Shown here: piece by piece, positions 1 to 7,384 of the stretch
How positions within the stretch are numbered: position 1 is the stretch's first letter
How the letters are laid out: each line of letters opens with the position of its first letter
Assembly (NCBI GenBank): GCA_003563455.1
Contig: PWRV01000188.1
Location: 1-11,979 of the forward strand
Source: Thioalkalivibrio sp.
GTDB taxonomy: Bacteria > Pseudomonadota > Gammaproteobacteria > Ectothiorhodospirales > Ectothiorhodospiraceae
Length of the DNA: 11,979 nt
Direction of reading: 5' to 3'
Position numbers and translations under genes: made by a program
The notes under the pieces: model-generated
The model's database searches: none
What the model saw: only the letters and a program-made list of their open reading frames with translations
Told to the model about the DNA's origin: nothing

Positions 1-142
1 ACCGGGGTCCGCGCCCGGGGGATTTGTGCCCAGGTGGTGGTCGACGGGCAGGGACTCACGAAGCGGTCGCGTCCGGTTCGGGGAAGAGCTCCGGCTGCCC
101 TTCAAGCATTTTTCATTGGTTGGATACCTGGATGGGTACATG

Positions 143-163
143 AAAAAGGCACCCGTAGGTGCC
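143..163 (-). terminator. Intrinsic terminator of the tRNA-Ala gene
   Basis: A 6-bp perfect stem, GGCACC (148-153) with GGTGCC (158-163), closes a 4-base loop. Read on the minus strand it is followed by five T residues (the A run at 143-147), the classic intrinsic terminator shape. It begins 17 bases past the 3' end of the tRNA. The plus-strand side has a TGTTTT stretch at 163-169, so weak termination of rightward transcription is also possible. Confidence 0.8.
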
Positions 164-180
164 TGTTTTCATTGAACCCT

Positions 181-256
<76 letters not shown>

Positions 257-265
257 AATCCCGCT

Positions 266-295
266 ATGATACCAGTGGCGGGCGCGCAGTGTGAA
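266..295 (-). promoter_or_regulatory. Sigma70-like promoter for tRNA-Ala
   Basis: On the minus strand, TTCACA (290-295, -35 like) and TATCAT (266-271, -10 like) are 18 bp apart. TGG directly precedes the -10, giving an extended -10 form. The -10 ends 9 bases before the first tRNA base, so transcription would begin just ahead of the mature 5' end. This is assigned by pattern only. Confidence 0.55.
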
Positions 296-334
296 GGCCC
301 GGTGCGCACCCGCCTGGCGGCATGCGACACGCCA

Positions 335-2551
335 TCACTCCGGGGTGAGGATCAGCGCTGCCAGCGGCGGGAGGTCGAGGCGCAGCGTTGCCGGGAATCC
401 GCGATGGGGACGCATCTCGGCCGTGCCGGCCTCCGAGCCGCGCGAGGCGCCGCCGTAGAATTCGGAGTCGGTGTTCAGGCGTACACGCCAACGGCCGCCG
501 TGCGGCACCGGGACCTCGTAGCCGAAGCGCTCCACTGGTGTGAAATTCAGGATCACGATGGCCGCCGACTCGGCCCCGTACCGGACATAGCTCAGTACCG
601 AGCGCGCGGCGTCGTCGCAGTCGAGCCATGCGAAGCCCTCGGACTCGAACTCGCGGGCGTGCAGCGCCGGCTCGTCGCGGTACATGCGGTTCAGGTCGCG
701 TACGAGCGCCTGCAGCCCCTTGTGCAGCGGGTAGTCGAGCACGTACCAGTCGAGTTGCGCGGCCTCGTTCCACTCCATGCCCTGCCCGAACTCCTGGCCC
801 ATGAACAGCAGCTTCTTCCCGGGGTAGGTCCACTGATAGGTGTAGAGCAGCCGCAGCTGCGCATGCTGCTGCCACTCGCCGCCGGGCATGCGGCCACGCA
901 GGCTGCCCTTTCCGTGTACCACTTCGTCGTGCGAGAAGGGCAGCACGAAGTTCTCGCTGTAGGCGTAAAGCATCCCGAAGGTGAGCTGGTTGTGATGGTG
1001 CGCGCGGTGGACCGGGTCCCGCTTGAAGTAGGCGAGCGTGTCGTGCATCCAGCCCATGTTCCACTTCATGGTGAAGCCGAGGCCACCGCTCTCCGGTGGG
1101 CGGCTCACGCCCGGCCAGGCCGTGGATTCCTCCGCGATCATCAGCACGCCGGGGTGGCGGGTCTGCACCGTGCGGTTCAGTTCGTGCAGGAAGGCGATCG
1201 CCTCGAGGTTCTCGTTGCCACCGCGCTCGTTCGGGATCCAGTCGTTCGGTTGCCGGGAATAGTCGAGGTAGAGCATCGACGCGACCGCGTCGACGCGCAG
1301 CCCGTCGATGTGGAAGTCCTCGAGCCAGCACAGTGCACTGGAGAGCAGGAAATTGCGGACTTCAGAACGTCCGTAGTTGAAGATCAGGGTGCCCCAGTCG
1401 CGGTGTTCGCCACGGCGCGGATCCTCGTGTTCGTACAGTGCGGTGCCGTCGAAGCGGGCGAGGGCGAAGCTGTCCTTCGGGAAGTGCCCGGGCACCCAGT
1501 CGAGCAGCACACCGATGCCGGCCTGATGCGCGCGATCGACGAAGAAGCGGAAGTCGTCAGGAGAACCGAAGCGGGAGGTGGGCGCGAAGAAGCCGGTGCT
1601 CTGATAACCCCAGGACCCATCGAAGGGGTGCTCGGTGATCGGCATCAGTTCGATGTGCGTGAAGCCCTGTTCGCGCACGTAGGGAACCAGCCGTTCTGCC
1701 AGCTCGCGATAGGTCAGCGATCGCCCGCCTTCACCATGCTGCCACGAGCCAAGGTGTACCTCGTAGATACTCATCGGGCGCTCTTTCCATGCGTAGGGGT
1801 CCCGCCGGTGTAGCCAGGACTCGTCGCTCCAGACGTAACCCGACTGGCCGAAGACGCGGCTCGCAGTGTTTGGTCGGAGCTCAAAAAAAGCGCCATAAGG
1901 GTCTGTTTTAACAAAAACGCTACCGGTGTCACGGTTGCGTATTTCGTATTTGTACAGGATGCCGTTGCCGAGACCGGGAATGAAAATCTCCCAGACGCCG
2001 CTGGAGCCGTGCACTGCCATCGGGTGCATGCGGCCGTCCCAGTGATTGAAATCTCCGACGACGCTGACGCGTTCGGCGGCCGGGGCCCAGACTGCGAAGC
2101 GCACGCCGCTGATGCCGTCCCGGGTCTCCGGGTGAGCACCGAGCATCCGGTGCGCGTGCCAGTGGCGTCCTTCGCCGAAGAGGTGCAGGTCGAAGTCCGA
2201 AATGCTGGGCGGGAAGCTGTAGGGATCAACAAACTGTAACGCGTGTCCGTCAGGCTCCTCGTAAAGTACCGTGGGATGCAGCGGGCAGGTTGCGAGCGGC
2301 CCGGTCCAGGTGAACAGCCCCGGAGTCTCCGGATACGGCATCAATCTTTCCTTCTGCGGGCGGTCTCCGGACTCGACCCCGGTCAGCAGCCAGGCATTTG
2401 CAGCGCGGGGCAGGAAGGTCCGGAAACAGACCGTTTCATGATCGAGGGCATGGCGTCCAAGGAGCCGGTGCGGGTTGTGCCAGCGCGCCTGCACCAGACG
2501 GTTCAGCTCCTCTGCCAATGGGCGGATGCATTTGTTAACGGCTGTTGTCAT
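335..2551 (-). CDS. glgB: 1,4-alpha-glucan branching enzyme GlgB (GH13)
   Basis: GlgB cuts an alpha-1,4 chain and rejoins it through an alpha-1,6 bond, creating branches in cytoplasmic glycogen. The 738-aa product is close to the usual bacterial length (E. coli about 728). An N-terminal extension domain (about 1-115) is followed by a CBM48 carbohydrate-binding domain (about 145-235, with VVGDFNHWDG), a GH13 barrel and an all-beta C-terminal domain. The catalytic triad is visible: nucleophile D421 in DGLRVDAVAS, acid/base E474 in MIAEEST, and D542 in FSHDEVVHGKGS, spaced as in E. coli. The start chosen is ATG 2549-2551, with AGGTGA 11 bases upstream. A GTG at 2564-2566 would add five residues and is the alternative. 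The gene diverges from glgC and has no clear terminator before the tRNA promoter. Codons around 1856-1957 are unusually AT-ending. Confidence 0.97.
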   Translation of the reverse strand: MTTAVNKCIRPLAEELNRLVQARWHNPHRLLGRHALDHETVCFRTFLPRAANAWLLTGVESGDRPQKERLMPYPETPGLFTWTGPLATCPLHPTVLYEEPDGHALQFVDPYSFPPSISDFDLHLFGEGRHWHAHRMLGAHPETRDGISGVRFAVWAPAAERVSVVGDFNHWDGRMHPMAVHGSSGVWEIFIPGLGNGILYKYEIRNRDTGSVFVKTDPYGAFFELRPNTASRVFGQSGYVWSDESWLHRRDPYAWKERPMSIYEVHLGSWQHGEGGRSLTYRELAERLVPYVREQGFTHIELMPITEHPFDGSWGYQSTGFFAPTSRFGSPDDFRFFVDRAHQAGIGVLLDWVPGHFPKDSFALARFDGTALYEHEDPRRGEHRDWGTLIFNYGRSEVRNFLLSSALCWLEDFHIDGLRVDAVASMLYLDYSRQPNDWIPNERGGNENLEAIAFLHELNRTVQTRHPGVLMIAEESTAWPGVSRPPESGGLGFTMKWNMGWMHDTLAYFKRDPVHRAHHHNQLTFGMLYAYSENFVLPFSHDEVVHGKGSLRGRMPGGEWQQHAQLRLLYTYQWTYPGKKLLFMGQEFGQGMEWNEAAQLDWYVLDYPLHKGLQALVRDLNRMYRDEPALHAREFESEGFAWLDCDDAARSVLSYVRYGAESAAIVILNFTPVERFGYEVPVPHGGRWRVRLNTDSEFYGGASRGSEAGTAEMRPHRGFPATLRLDLPPLAALILTPE

Positions 2552-2562
2552 ACTGAAGTGGC

Positions 2563-2568
2563 TCACCT
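2563..2568 (-). promoter_or_regulatory. Ribosome binding site for glgB
   Basis: The minus strand carries AGGTGA, 11 bases before ATG 2549-2551. It overlaps the alternative GTG start, which has only a weak purine stretch in front of it. This favours the ATG, though the spacing is somewhat long. Confidence 0.4.
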
Positions 2569-2646
2569 GGATTCCCGCCCCGACGAAACCGACAGGCTCG
2601 AAAACCGGTCCAGTACGGTGCGGACAACTGACAATTGAATGGACGA
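2569..2646. promoter_or_regulatory. Divergent glgB/glgC control region
   Basis: The short spacer between glgB (leftward) and glgC (rightward) must hold the promoters of both units. I could not find a convincing sigma70 -35/-10 pair on either strand. The only visible repeat is a direct GACAA pair two bases apart (2623-2634). Shared regulation of the two transcripts is inferred from the geometry alone. Confidence 0.35.
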
Positions 2647-2651
2647 AAGGA
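2647..2651 (+). promoter_or_regulatory. Ribosome binding site for glgC
   Basis: AAGGA lies 7 bases before ATG 2659. This selects the ATG over an in-frame TTG at 2635, which would place the ribosome site inside the coding region. Confidence 0.7.
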
Positions 2652-2658
2652 TTATCGC

Positions 2659-3924
2659 ATGAATCCGCAACCCCAGCGCTTCGTCAGCCGTCTGACCCGG
2701 GAGACCCTTGCCCTGATCCTCGCGGGCGGCCGTGGCTCCAGGCTCAAGCACCTCACCCTCTGGCGCGCCAAGCCGGCGGTTCCGTTCGGCGGGAAGTTCC
2801 GGATCATCGATTTTCCGCTGTCGAACTGCATCAACTCCGGAATCCGCCGGGTGGGGGTTCTGACCCAGTACAAGGCGCACTCCCTGATCCAGCACGTGCA
2901 GCGCGGCTGGAGCTTTCTGCGCGGCGAATTCGGGGAGTTCATCGAGTTGCTGCCGGCGCAGCAACGGATCGAGACGTCCTGGTACGCCGGGACTGCCGAC
3001 GCGGTGTACCAGAACATCGACATCATCCGGCAGCACGGCCCCGAATATGTGCTGATCCTGGCCGGCGACCACATCTACAAGATGGACTACGGGCAGATGA
3101 TCGCCTACCACGTGGAGAGCGGTGCCGACATGACAGTGGGCTGCCTGCAGGTCGACAGGGAGAGTGCGCGAGCGTTCGGAGTGATGGGTGTGGACGACAA
3201 CAATCGCGTCAACGCCTTCCTGGAAAAGCCCGAGGATCCCCCCGAGATGCCCGGTCACCCGAACACCGCACTGGCATCCATGGGCATCTATGTCTTCAAT
3301 ACCGGGTTTCTGTTCGAACGTCTGATCCGGGACGCGGACGACAGCCGCTCGAACCACGACTTCGGCAAGGACATCATCCCGAGCATCATCGACCGGTACC
3401 GGGTGATGGCCTACCCCTTCCGCGACGAGCGGGAGGGCGTGCAGGCCTACTGGCGCGACGTCGGCACGGTGGATTCCTACTGGAGGGCAAACCTGGAGCT
3501 GATCGGCGTGACGCCGGAGCTGAACCTCTACGACAGCGAGTGGCCGATCTGGACCTACCAGGAGCAATGGCCACCGGCGAAGTTCGTGTTCGACGACGAC
3601 GACCGGCGCGGCATGGCGATTGATTCGATGGTCTCCGGCGGCTGCATCATCTCGGGCAGTACCGTGCGGCACTCGCTGCTGTTCTCCGATGTCCAGGTGA
3701 ACGCAGGATCGCGCGTGCACGACTCGGTGATTCTGCCGAGCGTGCACGTTGGCGAGAACTGCGAGATCCGGCGCTGCGTGATCGATCGGGGCTGCGAGAT
3801 CCCGGACGGTCTGCGCATCGGCGTGGATGAAGAGGAAGACGCAAGGCACTTCTTCATCTCCCCGGGGGGGGTCCGTGTGGTCACGCCGGAGATGCTGGGA
3901 CAGCTTTCGCGTTATGTCCGCTGA
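2659..3924 (+). CDS. glgC: Glucose-1-phosphate adenylyltransferase (ADP-glucose pyrophosphorylase)
   Basis: GlgC makes ADP-glucose and pyrophosphate from glucose-1-phosphate and ATP, the committed and usually allosterically controlled step of bacterial glycogen synthesis. The 421-aa product is near the family length (E. coli 431). The nucleotidyltransferase loop ALILAGGRGSRLK sits at about 18-30, followed by RAKPAVPFGGKFRIIDFPLS, whose K38 matches the E. coli activator-site Lys39. LLPAQQR, AGDHIYKMDY, FLEKPEDPP (glucose-1-phosphate lysine), SMGIYVF and HDFGKDIIP follow in order. The C-terminal part (from about 300) has the left-handed beta-helix pattern, including VSGGCIISGS. ATG 2659 is set by AAGGA 7 bases upstream. 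The stop lies 11 bases inside the GH57 gene. A run of eight Gs (3864-3871) lies near the 3' end. The glgC symbol is secure, but whether the activator is fructose-1,6-bisphosphate is inferred from the lysine match. Confidence 0.98.
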   Translation: MNPQPQRFVSRLTRETLALILAGGRGSRLKHLTLWRAKPAVPFGGKFRIIDFPLSNCINSGIRRVGVLTQYKAHSLIQHVQRGWSFLRGEFGEFIELLPAQQRIETSWYAGTADAVYQNIDIIRQHGPEYVLILAGDHIYKMDYGQMIAYHVESGADMTVGCLQVDRESARAFGVMGVDDNNRVNAFLEKPEDPPEMPGHPNTALASMGIYVFNTGFLFERLIRDADDSRSNHDFGKDIIPSIIDRYRVMAYPFRDEREGVQAYWRDVGTVDSYWRANLELIGVTPELNLYDSEWPIWTYQEQWPPAKFVFDDDDRRGMAIDSMVSGGCIISGSTVRHSLLFSDVQVNAGSRVHDSVILPSVHVGENCEIRRCVIDRGCEIPDGLRIGVDEEEDARHFFISPGGVRVVTPEMLGQLSRYVR

Positions 3925-5659
3925 ACGCGCGGAACCTGGCCGCGAGGCGGCTCCGATCGACGTCGTACTGTGCTGGCACATGCCCCAGCCGCAGTACTTC
4001 GAGCACGGCGAGGGGCAGTACGCGTTGCCCTGGACCTACCTGCACGCGCTGAAGGACTATTCGGACATGGCCGCGCATCTCGAGGCCGTTCCCGACGCCC
4101 GGGCCGTGATCAATTTCGCGCCGATCCTCCTCGAGCAGATCGCCGACTATGCGCGTCACGTCTCGGCCCATCTCGAGCACGGGCGCCCGATACCCGATCC
4201 GACCCTCTCGCTCCTGACCGCGAAGACGGTGCCCAGGGACGCCGAGGCGCGCGCCGAAATCATCCGTGTCTGTCTGCGCGCGCATGAGCCGCGGATGATC
4301 GAGCCCTTCCCGCTGTTCCGGAGTCTGGCCGCGATCGCCCGGCAGGCTCAGGAGAATCCGGCTTTGCTGCGCCACCTCGCGCCGTCGTTTTTTCTCGATC
4401 TTGCGACCTGCTATCACCTGGCGTGGCTCGGAGCCACCGTGCGCCGCGATAATCCCGAGGTGCAGCGGTGGCTGGCAGAGGAGAACGGCTACGATGCCGG
4501 CACAAGGCGCCAGTTGCTGGAGCTGATCGGGTACGTGCTTTCGGACATCATTCCGCGCTACCGGCAACTTGCGGAATCCGGGCGGGTGGAACTCTCGTTC
4601 ACGCCTTATGCCCACCCGATCATGCCGCTGCTGCTGGACGTCGAGTCCGCACGGGAAGCCATGCCGGAGGTGCTTCTGCCCGAGCATACCGCCTACCCGG
4701 ATGGGGAAGCACGAGTGCGCTGGCACATCGAACGGGGCCTGGAAGTCTTCGAGCAACACTTCAACTTTCGCCCGCAAGGCTGCTGGCCTTCCGAGGGCGC
4801 AGTGAGTACCGCCACGCTGCAACTGCTTGACGAGTACGGTATCCGGTGGGCCGCCAGCGGCCAGACGGTGCTTGCGAACAGCCTCGCCGCCGCGCTCGAC
4901 GCGGAGGCCGTGCCCGACGAAGAACAGGCGCCCCGGGACGGGTGGCTGCACCAGCCGTATCGGCTCACGGGCACGCGCCTGCTCGCGTTCTTCCGCGACG
5001 ACGGGCTCTCCGATGCGATCGGCTTCCGCTACGCGGACTGGCATGCCCGCGATGCAGTCGGTGACTTCGTGCATCACCTCGAGAATATCGTGGACGCGCC
5101 GCCGCCCGGCGGCGTGGTGTCGGTGATTCTGGATGGCGAGAACGCCTGGGAGTACTACCCGGAAAACGGCTTCCATTTCCTCCACGAACTCTACGGGCGA
5201 CTGGCCGGACACCCCCGCATCCGGCTGCGAACCTTTGCCGATGTCTGTGCGCGCTCCACCGGCGAAGTGGCCGAGCTGCCCGGCCTGGTGGCCGGGAGCT
5301 GGGTCTACGGCACCTTTTCGACCTGGATCGGTGATCCGGACAAGAATTCGGGCTGGGACCGGCTGATCGAGGCGAAGCAGGCGGTGGACATCGCGTTACA
5401 ACAGCATCCGGAGCTGGATCGCGAGGCCGTGATCGAACAGCTGGCGACCTGCGAGGGCTCGGACTGGTGCTGGTGGTTCGGCGGCTACAATCCGGCCGGC
5501 TCGGTGAGCGACTTCGAAACCCTGTACCGTCGGCATCTGGCCGTGCTTTACCAGCGCGCCGGGCTTCCGGTGCCGGAGTCGCTCTCGCTGGTGTTGTCCA
5601 CCGGGGGCGGTGAGCAGGCGGCTGGCGGCACGATGCGTCGAGGCCAGGCGCACTCATGA
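3914..5659 (+). CDS. Glycoside hydrolase family 57 protein (amylase/glucanotransferase/branching type, specificity unknown)
   Basis: GH57 enzymes act on alpha-glucans with retention of configuration and include amylases, 4-alpha-glucanotransferases and branching enzymes. This 581-aa protein shows the family's conserved regions: VVLCWHMPQPQY at about 18-28, GCWPSEGAVS with likely nucleophile E294, FFRDDGLSDAIGF with likely acid/base D362 or D363, and SVILDGENAWEYY at about 403-415. The C-terminal third (SWVYGTFSTWIG, SDWCWWFGGYNP) is helical and aromatic-rich, as in the COG1449 subgroup. No signal peptide is seen, so it should act in the cytoplasm. ATG 3914 overlaps the glgC stop by 11 bases, and the stop overlaps malQ by ATGA, so translation is probably coupled across all three. 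The frame stays open upstream to 3827, but that part lacks family homology. The substrate cannot be read from sequence; glycogen trimming or rearrangement is inferred from its neighbours. Confidence 0.93.
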   Translation: MSAERAEPGREAAPIDVVLCWHMPQPQYFEHGEGQYALPWTYLHALKDYSDMAAHLEAVPDARAVINFAPILLEQIADYARHVSAHLEHGRPIPDPTLSLLTAKTVPRDAEARAEIIRVCLRAHEPRMIEPFPLFRSLAAIARQAQENPALLRHLAPSFFLDLATCYHLAWLGATVRRDNPEVQRWLAEENGYDAGTRRQLLELIGYVLSDIIPRYRQLAESGRVELSFTPYAHPIMPLLLDVESAREAMPEVLLPEHTAYPDGEARVRWHIERGLEVFEQHFNFRPQGCWPSEGAVSTATLQLLDEYGIRWAASGQTVLANSLAAALDAEAVPDEEQAPRDGWLHQPYRLTGTRLLAFFRDDGLSDAIGFRYADWHARDAVGDFVHHLENIVDAPPPGGVVSVILDGENAWEYYPENGFHFLHELYGRLAGHPRIRLRTFADVCARSTGEVAELPGLVAGSWVYGTFSTWIGDPDKNSGWDRLIEAKQAVDIALQQHPELDREAVIEQLATCEGSDWCWWFGGYNPAGSVSDFETLYRRHLAVLYQRAGLPVPESLSLVLSTGGGEQAAGGTMRRGQAHS

Positions 5660-7131
5660 CTGCGAACCGGCCAGCAAACCGGCTGCTCGACAAGCGCCGT
5701 TCCGGGATCATCCTGCACCCCACCTCGCTGCCGGGTCCGGGCCCGGTTGGCCGGATCGGGGCCGAGGCACTGCGTTTCCTGGACTGGCTCGAGGCGGCCG
5801 GAGTCAGCCTCTGGCAGGTGCTGCCGCTCAATCCGCCCCAGAGGGACGGGTCACCCTACGCCTGTATTTCGGCCTTCGCCGGCGACACTCGCCTGATCGA
5901 CCCTGAGGAAATGGTCCGCGACGGATGGCTGCCCCCGAGCGCCGCCGGGATGTCCACCCCGGAAGCACTTTCCCAGGCGCACCGCACTCTCGAGTCCACA
6001 GAGGACAGCGCGTGGGAGGAATACCAGGCCTTCGTCGAGGCCCAGAGCGACTGGCTCGAAGATTTCGCTCTGTTCGTGGTGATCAAGCAGCTTCAGGGGG
6101 ACCGCCCGTGGTGGGAGTGGCCCGCACCGTTGCTGCACCGCGAACGGAGCCGTATCGAGCAGCTTCGCGCCGAAGCCGCGGAAGCTCTGGACGCGGTCCG
6201 TTTCGCGCAGTTCGTGTTCTTTCGGCAGTGGACCCGGCTGCGACGGGAGGCGAACAGCCGCGACATTCTTCTGCTCGGAGACATGCCGATCTTCGTGGCA
6301 CACGATTCCGCGGACGTCTGGTCAAATCCGGAGAACTTCGATCTCGACGCGGACGGCCAGCCAAGGACTGTCGCGGGCGTGCCGCCCGACTATTTCTCCG
6401 AGACGGGGCAGCGCTGGGGCAATCCCCATTACCGCTGGGATTTCATGGCGGAAACGGGCTACGCGTGGTGGATGCGGCGGATCGAGTGGGCGCTGGAGGA
6501 ACTGGACGCGCTGCGAATCGATCATTTCCGCGGGTTCGAGGCCTACTGGTCGATCCCGGCGGATGAGCCGACCGCGATCGGGGGGGAATGGAAGCCGGGT
6601 CCGGGTGCGGCGTTCTTCGATGCCCTGCTGGAACGTTTTGGGGAGCTGCCGCTGCTCGCCGAGGATCTGGGCGTAATAACGCCGGAGGTGACGGCTTTGC
6701 GCGAGCGCTTCGGGCTTCCGGGAATGAAGATCCTGCAGTTTGCCTTCGACGGCGGCGAGGACAACCCCTATCTGCCCCGCAATCACGAGGAGCTTGGGGT
6801 CGTCTATACCGGCACCCACGACAACGATACGACGCTGGGCTGGTTCGAGTCCCTGTCTCCGGACGCTCGTCAGGCGGTACTCGAGAGACTCGGGGAGCCC
6901 GACGGAGAAATGCCCTGGCCGCTGATCCGTGCGGCCTTGGAGTCACCGGCGCGAGTAGCGATATTCCCGATGCAGGATGCGCTGGCGCTCGATGGCAGGC
7001 ACCGCATGAACAAGCCGGGCACAACCGAGGGCAACTGGGGCTGGCGCTTCGACTGGCGGGACATCCCTGCTGGCCGTGCCGCGCAGTTGCGGCGGATGAA
7101 CGAGGACGCGGACCGCATCCCGGATCGCTAG
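5656..7131 (+). CDS. malQ: 4-alpha-glucanotransferase (amylomaltase, GH77)
   Basis: The enzyme transfers alpha-1,4-glucan segments between acceptors (disproportionation), recycling short maltodextrins from glycogen or maltose metabolism. The 491-aa length matches the short DPE1/Thermus-type form rather than the roughly 690-aa E. coli MalQ. HPTSLPG opens the barrel (about 21-27). LLGDMPIFVAHDSADVW, GVPPDYFSETGQRWGNP and LRIDHFRGFEAYW (nucleophile D289) follow, then LLAEDLGVITPEV (acid/base E336) and YTGTHDNDT (D389). These catalytic spacings agree with the Thermus enzyme. ATG overlaps the GH57 stop in an ATGA, so it is the third gene of a coupled glgC-GH57-malQ unit. Its TAG stop lies inside an 18-bp palindrome shared with the convergent next gene. 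The lack of malP or maltose transport genes nearby favours a role in glycogen turnover (inference). Confidence 0.97.
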   Translation: MTANRPANRLLDKRRSGIILHPTSLPGPGPVGRIGAEALRFLDWLEAAGVSLWQVLPLNPPQRDGSPYACISAFAGDTRLIDPEEMVRDGWLPPSAAGMSTPEALSQAHRTLESTEDSAWEEYQAFVEAQSDWLEDFALFVVIKQLQGDRPWWEWPAPLLHRERSRIEQLRAEAAEALDAVRFAQFVFFRQWTRLRREANSRDILLLGDMPIFVAHDSADVWSNPENFDLDADGQPRTVAGVPPDYFSETGQRWGNPHYRWDFMAETGYAWWMRRIEWALEELDALRIDHFRGFEAYWSIPADEPTAIGGEWKPGPGAAFFDALLERFGELPLLAEDLGVITPEVTALRERFGLPGMKILQFAFDGGEDNPYLPRNHEELGVVYTGTHDNDTTLGWFESLSPDARQAVLERLGEPDGEMPWPLIRAALESPARVAIFPMQDALALDGRHRMNKPGTTEGNWGWRFDWRDIPAGRAAQLRRMNEDADRIPDR

Positions 7132-7142
7132 CGCGCTAGCGA
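7125..7142. repeat. 18-bp perfect palindrome over two convergent stop codons
   Basis: TCGCTAGCGCGCTAGCGA is identical to its own reverse complement. It contains the malQ TAG stop (7129-7131) in one arm and the stop of the leftward PLDc_N gene (7136-7138) in the other, so the two genes end symmetrically four bases apart. There is no T tract on either side, so it is not a standard intrinsic terminator. It could form a short stem in either transcript only with a tight loop. Its function is unknown. Confidence 0.8.
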
Positions 7143-7318
7143 CCCGAACGGGGTCCGAAGATCAGCCAGAGGATGAAGCCGAGCAGGGGAAGCAGCACCA
7201 GGATCACGATCCAGATCACCTTGGCGGCCGTGGAGGCGTTGCTCTGGACGGTACTGACGATCGCCCAGATGACCAGGACCAGCAGGACGAGACCGAGAAG
7301 GCCGGAAATTTCAATCAT
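7136..7318 (-). CDS. Small membrane protein with PLDc_N-type domain
   Basis: This 60-aa protein consists almost entirely of two hydrophobic helices (about residues 5-24 and 33-54). A short polar loop (STVQSNASTAAK) separates them, and a basic tail (GPRSGR) follows. The pattern, with WAIVSTVQSN before the loop and GFILWLIFGPR at the end, fits the phospholipase D nuclease N-terminal family (PF13396). That family is found at the head of cardiolipin synthases and also as free-standing small membrane proteins. No HKD phospholipase motif is present, so it is not itself a synthase. The ATG at 7316-7318 is preceded on the minus strand by AGAGGA nine bases away. It converges on malQ, with stops inside a shared palindrome. 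The cellular role of stand-alone members is unknown. Confidence 0.87.
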   Translation of the reverse strand: MIEISGLLGLVLLVLVIWAIVSTVQSNASTAAKVIWIVILVLLPLLGFILWLIFGPRSGR

Positions 7319-7384
7319 CGCGAGGGATCCTCTGTCTGCAGGGAAAGCTGGCGGGCTGCGGTCGTCACAGCCGTCGCGCGCATT

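Noticed and set aside
2..175. Plus-strand open frame running in from the window edge, ending KKAPVGACFH-stop, with fairly high G/C in third positions up to about 103
   Set aside because: It could be the tail of a truncated gene, but the final codons run through the tRNA terminator hairpin, no domain is recognisable, and the other plus frames are also open over most of the stretch.
301..310. 10-bp palindrome GGTGCGCACC between glgB and the tRNA promoter
   Set aside because: Considered as a glgB terminator, but it has no loop of usable size and no T tract follows on the minus strand. It may be chance in GC-rich DNA.
266..1813. Long plus-strand open frame of about 515 codons opposite glgB
   Set aside because: It is antisense to a complete, motif-verified glgB. 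Long antisense frames are expected in high-GC coding DNA with few stops, and the product has no family features.
2563..3981. Minus-strand frame of about 472 codons opposite glgC
   Set aside because: It is a shadow of glgC: histidine/valine-rich low-complexity product, no domains, and it overlaps the glgC, GH57 and glgB starts.
3881..5212. Minus-strand frame of about 443 codons opposite the GH57 gene
   Set aside because: It is a shadow of a gene with all GH57 catalytic motifs; its own translation shows none.
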